64,000 bases of DNA from NCBI GenBank assembly GCA_027067955.1, contig JAMOUW010000001.1, positions 1-64,000 on the forward strand. Reading direction: 5' to 3'. How positions within the stretch are numbered: position 1 is the first letter of the stretch; every line of letters begins with the position of its first letter. The notes under the pieces were generated by a model. That model made no database searches, had not been told where the DNA came from, and saw nothing but the letters and a program-made list of their open reading frames with translations. A program made the position numbers and the translations under genes. Shown one piece after another: positions 1 through 13,027 of the stretch. The DNA is from Thermaceae bacterium (GTDB lineage Bacteria > Deinococcota > Deinococci > Deinococcales > Marinithermaceae).

Positions 1-702
<702 letters not shown>

Positions 703-805
703 TTACTTGCATTCCAATCCCCAGGCAGGCCGTTATAAAGAAAAAGGCGCTCGAGCACGGATACTCACGGTTGCGGGAACCGACGCCGACCCGCCAAATG
801 GCCAG

Positions 806-1444
806 CTATTTCCTGGAGAACTTCTTCCTAAGGACTTCTATGAGCCGCTGTGTCAGGCTTTCGCGCACCGGCGGCAACGCCTCGGTGCGCAAGCGAACGG
901 GAAGCACCATGCCAAGCTGACGCAGTTTGTGCAGGTAAAAACGAATGTCATCCAGAGACACGTTTACTCTGTGAGAGAGCTCGCGCGCAGATATCCCGTT
1001 TATCAGCAAAACCCTGGTGCGGTCCAAAAACTCCGCCAAGCTGCGGTCGTCCACCGGCTCCATGCGTACCAGCCGGAAAATTGTATCGGGGTGGGGAAGC
1101 CGGCTTTTTACTTCCTTTAGCTCATCATTGAAGGACACCGCGGAAACCAGCAGGCTCTCGAGGGGGATGCCGACCACCTTGGTATTCTCCCCCGGCTTGG
1201 CCCCCGGCAGAAATTCAAAAGCCCCGCGTCGGGTTTGCATTATCTTTCCGATTACGCTGCGAACCTGCAGGGCGTCCACCGGCTTGCCGGCGACATGCAA
1301 ACAGCAAAGAACCCCCTTGCGTACATAAAGCGTGGTATTGGGATGACCAGGAACGTTGAATATCTCGAGCGCCCCCTCCTGCAACGAAAGCATAGGCAGC
1401 AGATCACCCAGGGAAATATGCTCAAGGTTTCCGAAGACCGCCAT
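806..1444 (-). CDS. DUF4388 (PATAN-like) domain protein
   Basis: This 212-residue protein starts MAVFGNLEHISLGDLLPML, typical of the DUF4388/PATAN domain found in response-regulator and gliding or GTPase-signalling proteins of Thermus, Deinococcus and delta-proteobacteria. DUF4388 covers roughly residues 1-105 (VRKGVLCCLHVAGK, RRGAFEFLPG). The rest is helical and resembles a winged-helix-like tail (GISARELSHRVNVSLDDI). No catalytic motif is visible. The ATG has a strong AGGAGGATAC ribosome site. It sits downstream of lon on the same strand with 134 bases and a hairpin between them, so it probably has its own promoter. Its exact role is unknown. Confidence 0.75.
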   Translation of the reverse strand: MAVFGNLEHISLGDLLPMLSLQEGALEIFNVPGHPNTTLYVRKGVLCCLHVAGKPVDALQVRSVIGKIMQTRRGAFEFLPGAKPGENTKVVGIPLESLLVSAVSFNDELKEVKSRLPHPDTIFRLVRMEPVDDRSLAEFLDRTRVLLINGISARELSHRVNVSLDDIRFYLHKLRQLGMVLPVRLRTEALPPVRESLTQRLIEVLRKKFSRK

Positions 1445-1535
1445 GTATCCTCCTGTACGCTGCCACGCTAATACATATATTAACTTTTACGACTCGCGGA
1501 CCGTGTTTCGAGCGACGCCATAAATTGGAAAGCAA

Positions 1536-1562
1536 GCCGCCGCCGGTTATTGCGACGGCGGC
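1536..1562 (-). terminator. Candidate terminator hairpin after lon
   Basis: Seven-base arms GCCGCCG and CGGCGGC face each other across 13 bases, directly after the lon stop codon. On the reverse strand the hairpin is followed by TTGCTTTCC, only a weak T-rich tail. Confidence 0.4.
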
Positions 1563-1578
1563 CGTGCTGTAAATGTGA

Positions 1579-4104
<2,526 letters not shown>

Positions 4105-4110
4105 AAGTTT

Positions 4111-4138
4111 AGTCTACCCTTATCAGATTTTACTGCAA
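4111..4138 (-). promoter_or_regulatory. Candidate lon promoter, leaderless type
   Basis: On the reverse strand TTGCAG is followed after 16 bases by TAGACT, which ends six bases before the first lon ATG. Transcription would begin at or next to the ATG. The -35 is weak; the -10 and its position carry the call. Confidence 0.5.
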
Positions 4139-4156
4139 ATTTACTTATAAGTCTAG

Positions 4157-6781
4157 TTAAACCCGGGTCCCCAACCTGCGCCGGGAAAGAAAATCCTTCA
4201 TCCAGCGGCTAAAGGCCTCGGCCTGCATTGGGCGCGCAACGAAAAATCCCTGCACCCAGTCGCAGCCGGTGCCGCGCAACCAATCGAGCTGGCGCAGGCT
4301 TTCCACGCCCTCGACGGTTATCTTGAGACCCAGATTCCCACCGAGGGCGAATATGGAACGTAAAACCGCTTCCGTTCGCTGATTCTTGCCGATGTCCCCG
4401 GTGAAGGCGCGATCCACCTTCAGCACGTTAACCGCCAGGTGAGCCAGGTAGGCGAGCGACGAGTAGCCGGTGCCGAAGTCGTCGACAGCAATACGAACCC
4501 CCAGTTTCCGCAGGCGCGCCAGCGGCTCCCGCACGCGCTCAATATCGGCAATGACCCTTTCAGTGATCTCCAGCGTCAGTCTGCCAGGTGGAAAACCCTT
4601 AACGCGAAGCAGCCGCTCGATGTTGCGCGTGAACTCCGGGTCGAGAATGCTGGCCGGGGACACATTGACAGACATTCCCGGCGCCTGCTCGCCCCAGCGT
4701 TCGATCCAACGCAGACCCTCGTCCATCGCCATCTCCAGCACCTTGGCGTCCAGCTGAACAACCAACCCGTACTGTTCCGCCAGGGGAACGAACTGGGACG
4801 GTTGGACGAACTCCCGGCTGCGAGCATCCCGCCAGCGTACCAGCGCCTCGGCGGCTGCAACCCTGTCCCCCGCCGGAGAGACCACCGGCTGGAAATGCAG
4901 GAACAGCTCGCCATCACCGGCAAGGGCCCGGCGCAGTGCCTCGACCCGCTCCCGCCGCGCGGCGGCCCTTTCCTGCAGCCCGGGCTCATATTCGTAAATG
5001 GCGCGCTTTTCCTCCTTGGCTACGGCCAGCGCCATATCGGCGCGCCGCAGCAGCGTCTCGGCGTCCGACCCATGGTCCGGGAAACGCACCAGCCCCGCCC
5101 GTGCCGAAAGCCTGACGTGATTGTCGTGCAACGAAACGAAGTCGCCGATCTGATGCAGCACCTGCACGAGCAGGCTTTTATAATCGTCCCCGCTAAGCAC
5201 CACTACGAACTCGTCTCCACCCCAGCGCGCCGCCCATACACCAATGGGCGACAACGAACGCAGGCGAAAGGCCACCTGGCGCAGGAGCCGGTCGCCGGTC
5301 TCATGTCCCCAGGTGTCGTTTATCTCCCCGAAGTCCATCAGATCCAAAAAGGCCACCGCGCCGGTGGACTGGGGCCGGGAGAGAAGGTGCGAAAGATAGC
5401 GATAGAGCGCCCGGCGATTAGGAAGATCACTGAGATCGTCATGGTATGCCTTGTGCGCAAGGTCGTCCATGGCCTTGCGGTAACGCAGCACCTGCCCCAT
5501 GAGCTGCCCCACCTGCTGCACGAAACGTATGGCGTCCTCGTCCAGGCGCCGCTCATCGCGGAAGCCGATGCCCAAAACCCCGTACGGGGCTTTCTCCCCG
5601 GGTATCGGCACGGTAAGGGTGGTTTGAATCCCCCAGTTGATCAGCGGCTCGGGAACCACGAAGCGGCGCTCGCTCGCCAGATCGCGGGATACGACCGGTT
5701 CATTTACTTTTTGGGTATAGCCCGCCTGAGAGCGCTCGCTGTCAAAGGCGACACCCGGGGCGACGCCCTTACCGGCGCGAACGCGCATCAACTGCTTATC
5801 GGCTTCGAACTCCATGATGGATATGAAATCGGGATGGAGCGCGCGTTCCAGGACCTCGATGACCTTGTCGAAAAAACGCTCGGGTTTGGTAATCTCCCAG
5901 GCGTGGGTCCCCAGATCATAGAGGGCCCGCTGACGTTCCGTGTTTACCCGGCTCAGAACCGCATGGCGTGCTTTTTCTTCAACGTCCATTAGGTAACCGA
6001 GGAATACCTCGGGATTGTCCGAAACCTTTTTGCCCTGCAGTGCCAGCCAGTGATGCTCGCCGGAAGCCACCTGAAACCGTACCCGGGTCTGATCGGCCCC
6101 CGCCTGGCGAAGCAGGGAAAAATGGCGCCGGAAAAGGCTCCTGTCCTCGGGATGCACCCTCTCCAGAAACTGTTCAGGCGGCCTGCCCAGCACCTCGGCC
6201 AGGGATATCCCCAACACCGTCGGTGCATTGGGCGATATGTAGGCCAGGGTTTGATCCGGCCCTTCCAGGCGATACAAAACCCAGGGACCGGTACGTAATA
6301 ACTCCTCCAGGAAAACCGAGGACTCCAGGGTGGCCCTTTCCAGTTCCTTTTCGCGGGTGACGTCCGTCATTACTCCCAGGTAGTAGCGCTCTCCTGAATC
6401 CGATTCAAAAAGTGTGACGGTGTCCCTTATCCAACGCCACTCACCGGCTCTGTGCTTCATACGGTAGGAAACCTCGACCGAAACTCCCGGCAACAGCCGG
6501 GCCAGCGACTGCATTACCCGGGGGCGGTCATCGGGGTGGAGTAGCTCGTACCAGGCACTGGGCCGCCGCAACCATTCCTCCGGCGAATAACCCAACATCT
6601 GCTCCAAAGCGCCCGTTGTGAAAAGGTTGGTGCACTTCTCGTCGGCAAGCGCCTGATAAACAACCACCGGGAGCCGCTCCGCCAGGAACCTCCACTCGCG
6701 TTTGGGGAGGTTAAAAGGCGGCGGCAGCCGCCGCTGTAATCGCCACCAGAGGGTGCGAAAGGTTTTTTCGACTCCTCCCAT
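4157..6781 (-). CDS. PAS-PAS-GAF-GGDEF-EAL cyclic-di-GMP signalling protein
   Basis: This 874-residue protein should make and/or break the second messenger c-di-GMP. In order it has two PAS_3-like sensor domains (WYELLHPDDRPRVMQSL at about 70-90; a second with ERVHPEDRSLFRRHF), a GAF domain (about 285-430), GGDEF with an intact WGGDEF near 520 and EAL with AEALVRW near 642. The EAL metal and catalytic motifs are present (VNVSPAS, LEITE, VDDFGTGYSSL, LKVDRAF, TVEGVES, QGFFVARPM), so phosphodiesterase activity is likely; the usual RxxD inhibitory site before GGDEF is absent. No membrane segment is obvious, so sensing is probably cytoplasmic. The ATG at 6781 has GGGAGGA four bases upstream and is preferred to the TTG at 6784. 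Confidence 0.92.
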   Translation of the reverse strand: MGGVEKTFRTLWWRLQRRLPPPFNLPKREWRFLAERLPVVVYQALADEKCTNLFTTGALEQMLGYSPEEWLRRPSAWYELLHPDDRPRVMQSLARLLPGVSVEVSYRMKHRAGEWRWIRDTVTLFESDSGERYYLGVMTDVTREKELERATLESSVFLEELLRTGPWVLYRLEGPDQTLAYISPNAPTVLGISLAEVLGRPPEQFLERVHPEDRSLFRRHFSLLRQAGADQTRVRFQVASGEHHWLALQGKKVSDNPEVFLGYLMDVEEKARHAVLSRVNTERQRALYDLGTHAWEITKPERFFDKVIEVLERALHPDFISIMEFEADKQLMRVRAGKGVAPGVAFDSERSQAGYTQKVNEPVVSRDLASERRFVVPEPLINWGIQTTLTVPIPGEKAPYGVLGIGFRDERRLDEDAIRFVQQVGQLMGQVLRYRKAMDDLAHKAYHDDLSDLPNRRALYRYLSHLLSRPQSTGAVAFLDLMDFGEINDTWGHETGDRLLRQVAFRLRSLSPIGVWAARWGGDEFVVVLSGDDYKSLLVQVLHQIGDFVSLHDNHVRLSARAGLVRFPDHGSDAETLLRRADMALAVAKEEKRAIYEYEPGLQERAAARRERVEALRRALAGDGELFLHFQPVVSPAGDRVAAAEALVRWRDARSREFVQPSQFVPLAEQYGLVVQLDAKVLEMAMDEGLRWIERWGEQAPGMSVNVSPASILDPEFTRNIERLLRVKGFPPGRLTLEITERVIADIERVREPLARLRKLGVRIAVDDFGTGYSSLAYLAHLAVNVLKVDRAFTGDIGKNQRTEAVLRSIFALGGNLGLKITVEGVESLRQLDWLRGTGCDWVQGFFVARPMQAEAFSRWMKDFLSRRRLGTRV

Positions 6782-6792
6782 CAATCCTCCCG

Positions 6793-6821
6793 GTATAAGA
6801 ACGCCTTATTGCATAGGTCAA
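6793..6821 (-). promoter_or_regulatory. Candidate promoter of the GGDEF-EAL gene
   Basis: On the reverse strand TTGACC and TTATAC are separated by 17 bases, a short distance before the GGGAGGA ribosome site. The -35 is good and the -10 weak. Confidence 0.45.
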
Positions 6822-6964
6822 ATTGGTTATACAGTATGATTACTTTCCTGCTGTGTAAGTTCCAAAATAATTCGTAACTTAACTACCCGTCCTTCAGCTC
6901 TCAATCTAACCTTTCTTCGCTTCGTTTTTTGGTCACGACCGCTCTACGCCCGAAACGGGGGGTG

Positions 6965-6973
6965 TGATATGCT
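6965..6973 (+). promoter_or_regulatory. Candidate extended -10 of prs
   Basis: TG-A-TATGCT lies 10 bases before the preferred ATG of prs, so the transcript would carry almost no leader. No -35 is recognisable. Confidence 0.35.
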
Positions 6974-6983
6974 ACCAGCCGGC

Positions 6984-7925
6984 ATGGAGCGTCCCCTGAA
7001 AGTCTTTTCCGGTAAGTCGAACATAGCGCTTGCGCGAGAAATCGCCCGCCACCTGGAGCTGCCGCTGGGCCGCAGCAGCACCGAGAAATTCGCCAATGAC
7101 AATCTATTCGTTCGTTTTGAAGAATCGCTGCGCGAAGCCGACGTATTCATAGTCCAGTCCTTGACCCCCCCGGTTCAGGACCATCTCTTCGAACTGCTGA
7201 TGATGATCGACGCCGCCAAGGGGGCGAGCGCGCACCGGGTGACCGCGGTGATCCCCTATTTCTCCTACGCCCGCAGTGACAAAAAGGACGAACCGCGCAT
7301 CTCGGTGGCCGCGCGCCTGGTGGCTGATCTGCTGCAGACCGCCGGCGCCGACCGGGTATTGACAATGACGCTGCACTCTCCGCAGGTGCATGGATTCTTT
7401 AAGGTACCCATGGACCACCTTTCAGCCGAAATGGTCATAGCCAATCACTTCGTCACCCGGATAGAAGATCTAGAACACGCCGTGGTAGTGGCTCCCGACG
7501 CCGGCGACATCAAACGCGCCAGCGCCCTGGCGCGCCGCCTGGGCACGCCTCTCGCTTTTATCGACAAGCAGCGCCTCTCCGATACCGAGGTGGAGGCCCG
7601 CGGCCTGGTGGGCGACGTCGGAGAAAAGATCGCTCTGATAATCGACGACGAAATCTCGACTGCCGGTTCGTTGGTCAAAGCCGCCGAAACCGTGCTCGAC
7701 GCGGGGGCGCGCGAGGTGTACGCCGCGGTGACCCACGGGGTCTACGTAGGTCCGGCACTCGAGCGCATAACCAAGAGCCCCATCCGCACCGTCGCCGCCA
7801 CCGACACCTGCGCCCCGCCCGACCCCCTGCCCGAAAAATTGCGGGTGATGAAGGTGGCCCCGCTCTTCGCCGAGGCAATAGACCGTATCCACCGCGGCGA
7901 GTCCATATCCGAACTCTTCGACTAG
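6984..7925 (+). CDS. prs: Ribose-phosphate pyrophosphokinase (PRPP synthetase)
   Basis: The enzyme joins ribose 5-phosphate and ATP to give PRPP, the precursor for nucleotides, histidine and NAD. The 313-residue protein has the family sequence [20 protein letters not shown] (ATP and Mg loop), HSPQVHGFF, the catalytic loop [12 protein letters not shown] and the PRPP-binding loop [12 protein letters not shown]. It closely resembles the Thermus enzyme as I recall it. I chose [13 protein letters not shown] rather than the ATG five codons upstream because it matches the family start and follows an extended -10 element. The next gene starts three bases after its stop. Confidence 0.96.
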   Translation: MERPLKVFSGKSNIALAREIARHLELPLGRSSTEKFANDNLFVRFEESLREADVFIVQSLTPPVQDHLFELLMMIDAAKGASAHRVTAVIPYFSYARSDKKDEPRISVAARLVADLLQTAGADRVLTMTLHSPQVHGFFKVPMDHLSAEMVIANHFVTRIEDLEHAVVVAPDAGDIKRASALARRLGTPLAFIDKQRLSDTEVEARGLVGDVGEKIALIIDDEISTAGSLVKAAETVLDAGAREVYAAVTHGVYVGPALERITKSPIRTVAATDTCAPPDPLPEKLRVMKVAPLFAEAIDRIHRGESISELFD

Positions 7926-7927
7926 TC

Positions 7928-8662
7928 ATGGCCCGCAAAGAACGTCTGTACATCAATGGGATACCGCTCATCGTCTCCTTTCCCGACCGGGCCAGGGGCT
8001 GGGTGTTGTTTTTGCACGGCGCCGGTGGTTCCAAAGAGCGCACCGCCCGAATAGCTGCCCCGTTTCACGAACGCGGCCTGATTACGGTCCACCCCGACGC
8101 GCCTCTCCACGGCGAACGCGCTGATGGGCGCTGGCGTTTCGACCCCAAGGATCCGCGCAACTACCTGGAGGGTGTGGTACGGGCCATCTCTATCCAGGTA
8201 GACGAGTTGCCGGATCTGACAACCGGGCTGGCACACATTCCGGAGCTGACCGGTCTGCCGCTCCTGGCGGCGGGAGCAAGCATGGGCGGCTACGTCTGGC
8301 ACGAGCTGATTTCCCGCGAGCTGCTGCGCCCCCGGGCGGCGGCGATATTGATATCCAGCGGCTTCCCGTTAGACGCCCCCCACGACTTTTTGGAAGGCCA
8401 GAATGAGCTGCTGGATGCCTACCGTAACCCGCCGGTCACCCGGGCGATGGCCTATCCACCCACGCCGCTGTTGCATCTGCACGGCGATCGCGACCCGGTG
8501 GTGCCGCTGGCACGGATGCAGGAAACAGTAACGGCACTGAGGCGGGCCTACAAGAAACGTGACGGTCGCCTGGCCTATACGGTATTCGAAGGGGTAGGCC
8601 ACGAGCTTCCCGAGATCATGCTGCAGCAGGCAGCCGCCTGGCTGGAATTTTGGAGCAGTTGA
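7928..8662 (+). CDS. Alpha/beta hydrolase (esterase-like)
   Basis: The 244-residue protein has an alpha/beta-hydrolase layout: oxyanion HGAGGSKE, nucleophile elbow GASMGG (Ser), an acidic residue in HGDRDPVVPL and the catalytic His in GVGHELPE. It resembles prolyl-oligopeptidase or dienelactone-hydrolase-like esterases, but its substrate cannot be read from sequence. It has no signal peptide and should be cytoplasmic. It starts three bases after prs and its stop TGA shares a base with the ATG of the DUF72 gene, so the three are probably one operon. Confidence 0.8.
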   Translation: MARKERLYINGIPLIVSFPDRARGWVLFLHGAGGSKERTARIAAPFHERGLITVHPDAPLHGERADGRWRFDPKDPRNYLEGVVRAISIQVDELPDLTTGLAHIPELTGLPLLAAGASMGGYVWHELISRELLRPRAAAILISSGFPLDAPHDFLEGQNELLDAYRNPPVTRAMAYPPTPLLHLHGDRDPVVPLARMQETVTALRRAYKKRDGRLAYTVFEGVGHELPEIMLQQAAAWLEFWSS

Positions 8663-9234
8663 TGATCCGTCTGGGAACTTCGGGCTGGCCGGGTGGGAAC
8701 GAATGGGCGAAGCTCTCGCCCCGGCAGCGCCGCCGCCGCTACTTCGCCCTCTTCAATTCCATCGAGCTAACCCAGACCTACCGCCGGGTACCCGACTGGG
8801 ATCTGGTGGGGCGCTGGCGCGCCTACGCGCCCCAAGATTTCACTTACTCCTGGGTCGCTCCCCGCCACCTCACTTACTTACCCGGTGGCGAGGAGCGGCG
8901 CAGCCTGCGCCGCTTTCTGCGCCGTCACAAGCGGCTGGGCCGCACCCGCGGTGGAGTGCGCTTTTTGCTGCCGTCCGGAACCGACGCGACCGCCTTCGGC
9001 GAGTGGCTGGTAATGCTCGCCGAGCTCGATATACCCGGAGACTATGCCTTCGAAGTGGAAGAAGAGCTCAGCGGGCTGCTGGAACCCTACGGCTGGATCA
9101 CCGTGAACCGGCCCGGCGCCTGGCAATACACACTCAATTGCCCGCCCACAGCACAAGTACCCGGTTACGCCTACTACGACTCACTCGAAACCGCTCTCGG
9201 CTACCAGCGCGAAGTAGCGCCCGAGCGCGGCTAG
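8662..9234 (+). CDS. DUF72 (YecE-like) family protein
   Basis: The 190-residue protein begins MIRLGTSGWPG, the typical start of DUF72 proteins, followed by NSIELTQTYRRVP (usually NTVEINSTFYRLP) and FTYSWVAPRHLTYL (usually F.f..K..r.iTH). The family has a TIM-barrel fold of unknown function. It is shorter than the usual 230-280 residues and several conserved positions differ, so it may be a reduced relative. The ATG overlaps the upstream TGA (TGATG); the listed TTG start at 8650 is less likely. Its last 54 bases overlap the DUF84 gene on the other strand. Confidence 0.7.
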   Translation: MIRLGTSGWPGGNEWAKLSPRQRRRRYFALFNSIELTQTYRRVPDWDLVGRWRAYAPQDFTYSWVAPRHLTYLPGGEERRSLRRFLRRHKRLGRTRGGVRFLLPSGTDATAFGEWLVMLAELDIPGDYAFEVEEELSGLLEPYGWITVNRPGAWQYTLNCPPTAQVPGYAYYDSLETALGYQREVAPERG

Positions 9235-9696
9235 CGCCGCCTGGGCGCTGGCGTCCTGACGGGTCAGCGCTCCGGCAGTGAATACCCCCATGGCCCCAAT
9301 GGCCCGGCCCTCGGGGCCGTACCGGGCCTCTACGAGGTCTCCCAGCGTCTCCCCCGTCCTGAGCGCCTCAAGCCAGTCAGCAGGAAGCATTATTCCCGGG
9401 CTGCGACCCAGGACCTGGCGCCTGCCGTCGGTGATCGCAGCCACGTTGACGACCCAGCCGCTGGCCAGGTCGACCCCGCCCTCGATACCCACGCCCAGCA
9501 CGGTATGCGCTAGTTCACGGGCCTCCCGGGCGCGCAAAAGCGCCCCCGCGACGGTTTCGGTCTCGCTCAGGGGCTGCTCGGGTGCTCCGCTGGACACGTC
9601 CACGGACCGGGGTTCGGCCTCAATACCCAGGCGCTCGAGCGCCCACCTTAGCGCCAGTATCTTGACCGCATTCTTGCTGCCCAGCGCGATGTCCAC
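9181..9696 (-). CDS. DUF84 / YjjX-like inosine-xanthosine triphosphatase
   Basis: The 171-residue protein begins MDIALGSKNAVKILALRWAL and contains GVGIEGGVDL, the signature of the YjjX/DUF84 non-canonical NTPases that hydrolyse ITP and XTP to keep damaged purines out of nucleic acids. Length fits the family. It starts with GTG, six bases after a TAGACT hexamer, and so looks leaderless. Its 3' end overlaps the convergent DUF72 gene by 54 bases. Confidence 0.82.
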   Translation of the reverse strand: MDIALGSKNAVKILALRWALERLGIEAEPRSVDVSSGAPEQPLSETETVAGALLRAREARELAHTVLGVGIEGGVDLASGWVVNVAAITDGRRQVLGRSPGIMLPADWLEALRTGETLGDLVEARYGPEGRAIGAMGVFTAGALTRQDASAQAALAALGRYFALVAESGFE

Positions 9697-9702
9697 CCCA
9701 CC

Positions 9703-9708
9703 AGTCTA
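9703..9708 (-). promoter_or_regulatory. Candidate leaderless -10 of the DUF84 gene
   Basis: On the reverse strand TAGACT, the same hexamer as before lon, ends six bases before the GTG start. No -35 match is seen. Confidence 0.4.
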
Positions 9709-9834
9709 GCCGCAACCTCCCCGGGCCGGCACAACCAGGACCGGCAATCCAGCAAACCGCACGACCGCCGGGACTTGCAGGCGGCAACCACAAGAAATTG
9801 CTTTCTGGGTATATATGCCCCGGGCGGGCAACCC

Positions 9835-9840
9835 TAACAT
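9835..9840 (+). promoter_or_regulatory. Candidate leaderless -10 of the ABC exporter gene
   Basis: TAACAT ends seven bases before the GTG start codon. No ribosome site precedes the GTG and no -35 match is seen. Confidence 0.35.
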
Positions 9841-9847
9841 GTAGCGA

Positions 9848-11575
9848 GTGGAAAAAAGAAGGCTTCTGAAGATTCTTCCCTGGTTGCGGCCTTACAAAAC
9901 CTGGGTTTTGCTGCTCTTCTTTGGCGCGGTAGCCTTCTTTGCGGTGGCGCAGGCGCCGCCGCTTTTCATGAAGCTGCTCATCGACCGGGCCCTGCCGGCG
10001 GGAGACTTTGGCCTGGTGCTGCTGGTAGTGGCTGGCTTTTTTGGAGTATTACTGCTGCGCCACGTATTTTCGATAGCCATGGACTGGGCCTACGTCCGCC
10101 TGGGCTCCCGCATCGGCCTCGATTTGCAAAAGCACCTGCTGGCGCGGGTCCTGAACGCCGATTTGCGCGCCCTGCAGGAACGGCAGACGGGCGACCTGAT
10201 TGCCCGGCTGACCGATGACGTTGAGGCGGTCAAGGCCTTCCTTTCGGAGAACGTGGTTCAGATCCTCTCCGACCTGGTCACCCTGGTCATCGCCCTGGCG
10301 GTCATGGCCTGGTTCAACTGGAAGCTGGCGCTGGCGGTGGCCGCCCTGTTGCCGCTGGTACCGCTGCCCTTCGGCTGGCTGCGACCACGGCTGCGGGCGG
10401 CGATGATCCGCTTTCGCAACCTCAACGGGCACTATCTGGGCTTCGTTCAGGAGGCGCTTTCGGCGGTGCTGCCGGTTCAGATAAGCGACGCTGCGGCGCA
10501 GATGCGGATGCAGCAGGAAGAGGTGGGCGAGGAGCTGATAGACGCCGCGGTGCGCGCCCGCGTCTGGCAGATGGCCGGTGCTTACAGCGCCGAGGTGGTG
10601 GGAAACGTCATCTCGCCGCTGATCGTGCTCGGCTTCGGCGGCTGGCTGGTGCTGGAGCGCCAGCTGAGCATTGGCGAGCTGGTGGCGGGGGAGATGTACG
10701 CCAGCCGCCTGATCTCGCCGGTGGTCATGCTTTCGCGGATTGGCGCGATGGTCCAGGGGGTGCTGGCGGCGCTGGAGCGAATTGAAGAGGTCGAAAGACT
10801 GCCGCAGCGGCCCCCGGGCGAGCTACCGGTGCCCGCCGGACCCGAGCCGCTGGCGGCGCGAAAGGTGGGGTTTGGCTACCGCCCCGGCGAGATGGCGATC
10901 AAAGGCGTTTCGCTCGAGCTGGCCCCGGGCAGCTTTTCCGCCCTGGTGGGGCCGAGCGGTTCCGGCAAGAGCACCCTGGCCGCCTTGCTGGCCGGCCTTT
11001 ACGAGCCGGACGGCGGCTCGGTGGACGTTGGCGGGGTGCCGGTGGCGCGGCTGGCGGACCGGCCCCGGGTGGTCACCCTGGTTACCCAGGAGCCGTTCTT
11101 GTTCGGCGCCAGTTTGCGCGAAAACCTGCTCTTTGGCCTGCGGCGCGCGCCAGACGAAGCCGAAATGCTGGAAGCGCTGGAGCTGGCCGGTTTGCGCGAG
11201 CTCGTTTCCTCACTGCCACAGGGGTTGGAAAGCCGCGTTGGCGAGCGCGGGGTGACCATTTCCGGCGGCGAGCGGCAGCGCTTGATGCTGGCCCGGGCGC
11301 TTTTGCTGCGGCCGCGCTTCTTGCTGCTCGACGAGGTAACCGCCGCCCTCGACCCGACGACCGAGCAGGAGGTGCTGGCCAACCTGCGTCGCTGGCAGGA
11401 AGGCGAGCGGACGGTACTGCTGATTACCCACCGGATCGCCTCGGCCCTGCAGGCGGAGAGGGTGTACGTGCTCGAGGCCGGCCGCCTGGCAGAAGAAGGC
11501 CGGCCGCAGGAACTTTTGCGGCAAGGCGGCTTGCTGGCGCGGATGTACGCTGATCAGAACGCCGCCGGCTCCTGA
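9848..11575 (+). CDS. ABC exporter half-transporter (MsbA-like, TMD-NBD)
   Basis: This 575-residue protein fuses a six-helix type I exporter membrane domain (about 1-310) to an ATPase domain. Walker A GPSGSGKST, signature ISGGERQRL, Walker B LLLDEVTAALDP and H-loop LLITHR are all intact, so it can work as a homodimer. Substrate is unknown; lipid, drug or peptide export are all possible. The start is GTG at 9848 with no ribosome site, seven bases after a TAACAT hexamer. It stands alone, divergent from the DUF84 gene and upstream of the lysine attenuator. Confidence 0.88.
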   Translation: MEKRRLLKILPWLRPYKTWVLLLFFGAVAFFAVAQAPPLFMKLLIDRALPAGDFGLVLLVVAGFFGVLLLRHVFSIAMDWAYVRLGSRIGLDLQKHLLARVLNADLRALQERQTGDLIARLTDDVEAVKAFLSENVVQILSDLVTLVIALAVMAWFNWKLALAVAALLPLVPLPFGWLRPRLRAAMIRFRNLNGHYLGFVQEALSAVLPVQISDAAAQMRMQQEEVGEELIDAAVRARVWQMAGAYSAEVVGNVISPLIVLGFGGWLVLERQLSIGELVAGEMYASRLISPVVMLSRIGAMVQGVLAALERIEEVERLPQRPPGELPVPAGPEPLAARKVGFGYRPGEMAIKGVSLELAPGSFSALVGPSGSGKSTLAALLAGLYEPDGGSVDVGGVPVARLADRPRVVTLVTQEPFLFGASLRENLLFGLRRAPDEAEMLEALELAGLRELVSSLPQGLESRVGERGVTISGGERQRLMLARALLLRPRFLLLDEVTAALDPTTEQEVLANLRRWQEGERTVLLITHRIASALQAERVYVLEAGRLAEEGRPQELLRQGGLLARMYADQNAAGS

Positions 11576-11610
11576 GTGGCCTGTACCCGGTATAGCTTTA
11601 ATGGTGAGGC

Positions 11611-11639
11611 TTGACAGACGGGGGCCGGCTGAATAATAT
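11611..11639 (+). promoter_or_regulatory. Lysine operon promoter
   Basis: TTGACA and TAATAT are separated by exactly 17 bases. The leader-peptide ATG follows eight bases after the -10, so the transcript should begin almost at that ATG. This is one of the best promoter matches in the window. Confidence 0.85.
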
Positions 11640-11647
11640 TGCAAACC

Positions 11648-11677
11648 ATGAAGTACCGGGAGGCCAAAAAACTGTAC

Positions 11678-11695
<18 letters not shown>
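11648..11695 (+). CDS. Lysine leader peptide (attenuator)
   Basis: A 15-codon ORF encodes MKYREAKKLYAGGAG, with lysines at positions 2, 7 and 8, including adjacent AAA AAA codons. It lies between the near-consensus promoter and a strong intrinsic terminator ahead of homocitrate synthase. Leader-peptide attenuation by lysine has been reported for the Thermus thermophilus lysine cluster; this is its evident counterpart. When charged tRNA-Lys is scarce, stalling at the Lys codons should favour read-through. The ORF appears leaderless, as there is no ribosome site before its ATG. Confidence 0.8.
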
Positions 11696-12909
<1,214 letters not shown>

Positions 12910-12913
12910 TGAC

Positions 12914-13012
12914 GGCTTGTAGCCTGTGGCCTGTAGCTTGTAGGAAAAATCGTTTGGGCACCAGTGCTTTGGCCGTTCAAAAAACCACGAGCCACGAGCC
13001 ACGAGCCACGAG
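12914..13012. repeat. Facing heptamer arrays between hcs and lysT
   Basis: Four tandem heptamers GGCTTGT AGCCTGT and relatives (12914-12941, consensus RGCYTGT) are followed after about 43 bases by four perfect copies of CCACGAG (12985-13012). Read on the other strand, the second array is GGCTCGT x4, the same family. The two arrays are thus 28-base inverted arms. The element begins four bases after the hcs stop and ends just before the GGAGG ribosome site of lysT. Confidence 0.85.
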
Positions 13013-13027
13013 CCGCCGGAGGCGCCC

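Noticed and set aside
12985-13012. CCACGAG x4 as a possible CRISPR array
   Set aside because: Units are seven bases with no spacers, and no cas genes are present.
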